Source: Dacryopinax spathularia (taxonomy: Eukaryota > Basidiomycota > Dacrymycetes > Dacrymycetales > Dacrymycetaceae). From it: a stretch of DNA of 64,000 bases. The DNA is taken from NCBI GenBank assembly GCA_037974965.1, contig JBBPFI010000002.1, positions 1,550,001 to 1,614,000 of the forward strand, given 5' to 3'. The notes beneath the pieces are model-generated. The model saw nothing but the letters and a program-made list of their open reading frames with translations. It did not search any database and was not told where the DNA came from. This document shows, piece by piece, positions 62,677 to 64,000 of the stretch. Both the position numbers and the translations under genes were made by a program. Every line of letters begins with the position of its first letter. Position 1 is the stretch's first letter.

Positions 62677-63977
62677 ATGGTAAGCTGCGTTCTGGATAAA
62701 ACCGTCAGAAGCAGTTATACCGTTGTTAGACTGCGTCGACCGTCTCCATACTCCCAGTCGAGCTCTATCAGGAGATAATCGGGTACATCAAGGATACGAA
62801 GGACTTGCTATCGATCGCTCTGGTTAATCGGACGTTTCACGATCTGGCCCTTCCACTTCTCTATCGTACGATCCGGAGGTTCCTCCATGATGACGAGCAC
62901 ATGGTGTCGTTGCTACAGCGCCTCGCGCAAGACGCGCAGCTCGCACGGGCTGTGCGGTCTCTCTATTGTCCTGTGCCCACGGAGTGCCTTACGAACATTT
63001 CGGGTTCGGACGTTCCTCTGCTCCAGGTTGCTCTGTCGGCAACCATAAACCTGTCTCAGCTGGAGATCGGAGTACGAGCAGGGATGCCTTGGGACGCACT
63101 ATGCCAGTGCTCCTTCCGGCTGCGCGAGCTCAAGTTGTTCTGGACGGAACCCGATGTCAGCGGCCTACTTCGGTTCTTAGAGGCGCAAGACTCGCTTATC
63201 CTGTTGGAGCTACCGAAAGACACCGCTGATATCCATCCCACCAAACCTATTCTTCCGAACTTGCGACATTTTCGCGGTCGTACAAGGATGGCCAAACAAT
63301 TATGGCGTCATTCGTCTCGTCTCCCGGAGGAGATGTACATCACCGACAGCGTGGGCGTGCAGGCTTTGGAATGGCTTGCAGATCACCCCACAGAGCAACT
63401 CATATCCCTTCATGTCGAGGATCGGCAACTCTGGGACATCAACGGTTGGACCGAGGGGGACTGCAATTGTCTGGAGACACTGGCCATCTGCTTCGGCTCG
63501 CTCCCTCAATGGGTGGGTCTCCCGTACCACGAATATTCCTCAGTTGCCACTCACATGACATAACTTCAGACTTTCATGGCGAGTAGCTGTCGGATCCCAG
63601 TGGGGCACTTCAAGAATCTACGAACGCTGATATTTAAGGGCCTTCTCTGGCCCAGCGACGGTGAGCCCTACGGAGAGGCTAGTAAAATCCGGGCTATGGC
63701 GTTCTACCTCAGGGCCATTGACGACATGTGGGAGGATTGCCCGTCCCTTGAACTAGTATCCTTTCCCAAGCGCTCCGAACCTGACTGGGTCTTCTGCAGG
63801 ACAGGCGAAGAGTGGTCGTTGTGTTGGTATGTTGATATCAGGGGGTATCACAGGCCCGCACCAAAAGAACGTCGAAAGGAGTTTCGACGTGACAGAAAGT
63901 TGTTTCCACATCCGTATAAATCCTTCTTCATCGCGGGCTATGATCAATACGACATGGATCCTTATGCTGGCTGGTAG
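62677..63977 (+). CDS. F-box/leucine-rich protein 2 (copy B)
   Basis: Exons 62677-62679 (ATG alone), 62730-63512 and 63570-63977. The joined start reads M-TASTVSILPVELYQEIIGY, with F-box KDTKDLLSIALVNRTFHDLA. Leucine-rich units: LSQLEIGVRAGMPWDAL, FRLRELKLFW, SLILLELPKD, LPNLRHFRG. The 57-nt intron at 63513-63569 contains an in-frame TAA, so splicing is needed to reach the conserved C-terminus (CPSLELVSFPKRSEPDWVF ... HPYKSFFIAGYDQYDMDPYA). No damage was seen. It is the counterpart of 46414-47716 and about 70 percent alike by eye. Confidence 0.82.
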
Positions 63978-64000
63978 TGTTGTATTAGTGTTGGTCAGAC

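Larger units (their letters stand above)
58770..63980 (+). repeat. Direct segmental duplication, copy B
   Basis: Same order and strand as copy A (41400-47716): decayed MFS, F-box gene 1 (frameshifted here), F-box gene 2 (intact). The copy may extend past the window end. Confidence 0.8.

Noticed and set aside
1-64000. tRNA or rRNA genes
   Set aside because: Scanning by eye for T-loop and D-loop patterns gave only isolated GGTTCGA-like matches inside coding sequence, without a cloverleaf.

Overview
The window looks like nuclear DNA of a basidiomycete fungus, most likely an Agaricomycete. The genes are cut by many short introns (about 45-60 bp), intergenic gaps are small, and several families are typical of that group: a DUF7918-like protein, small F-box/leucine-rich proteins and a DHA2-type MFS pump. 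Exon joints were worked out by eye from GT(or GC)...AG signals, reading frame and paralogue comparison. For several genes (first MFS, HCNGP-like, SmD1) the joined lengths are exact multiples of three. No tRNA, rRNA, CRISPR array or intact transposon was recognised.

The left part (1-28.4 kb) is ordinary gene-dense sequence. In order it holds an MFS pump; AIP1 (actin-interacting WD40 protein); a DUF7918-like protein; a type II membrane protein resembling O-fucosyltransferases; an HCNGP/SAP30BP-like splicing factor; UBA4 (E1/rhodanese for Urm1); an M13 metalloprotease; a leucine-rich protein; GPI8; SmD1; mitochondrial asparaginyl-tRNA synthetase; a small hydrophilic protein; and CBF5. CBF5 is head-to-head with ribosomal protein eL22.

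The right part (28.3-64 kb) is a mosaic of duplications. A block of about 6 kb (RPL22, a small HSP20-like gene, a kinesin) occurs twice in inverted orientation, at about 28.3-34.1 kb and 52.6-58.7 kb. The copies have decayed reciprocally. The left copy keeps a working RPL22 beside CBF5 and has a ruined kinesin. The right copy keeps an intact kinesin head-to-head with the kinetochore gene SOS7 and has a ruined RPL22. Each surviving gene is the one that kept its two-way promoter. Between the copies lie a second intact MFS gene, a Ser/Thr-rich membrane protein, a decayed MFS, two F-box genes, a MAPEG protein and SOS7.

A second, direct duplication (about 41.4-47.7 kb and 58.8-64.0 kb) carries a decayed MFS plus two F-box genes. 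In the second copy the first F-box gene is frameshifted. The most interesting signals are the promoter-linked reciprocal retention, patchy identity between the inverted copies (intergenic DNA more alike than one flanking gene), a perfect 21-bp hairpin in the dead kinesin that looks like a templated quasipalindrome conversion, and a regularly spaced array of five mini-hairpins in the long first intron of SmD1.
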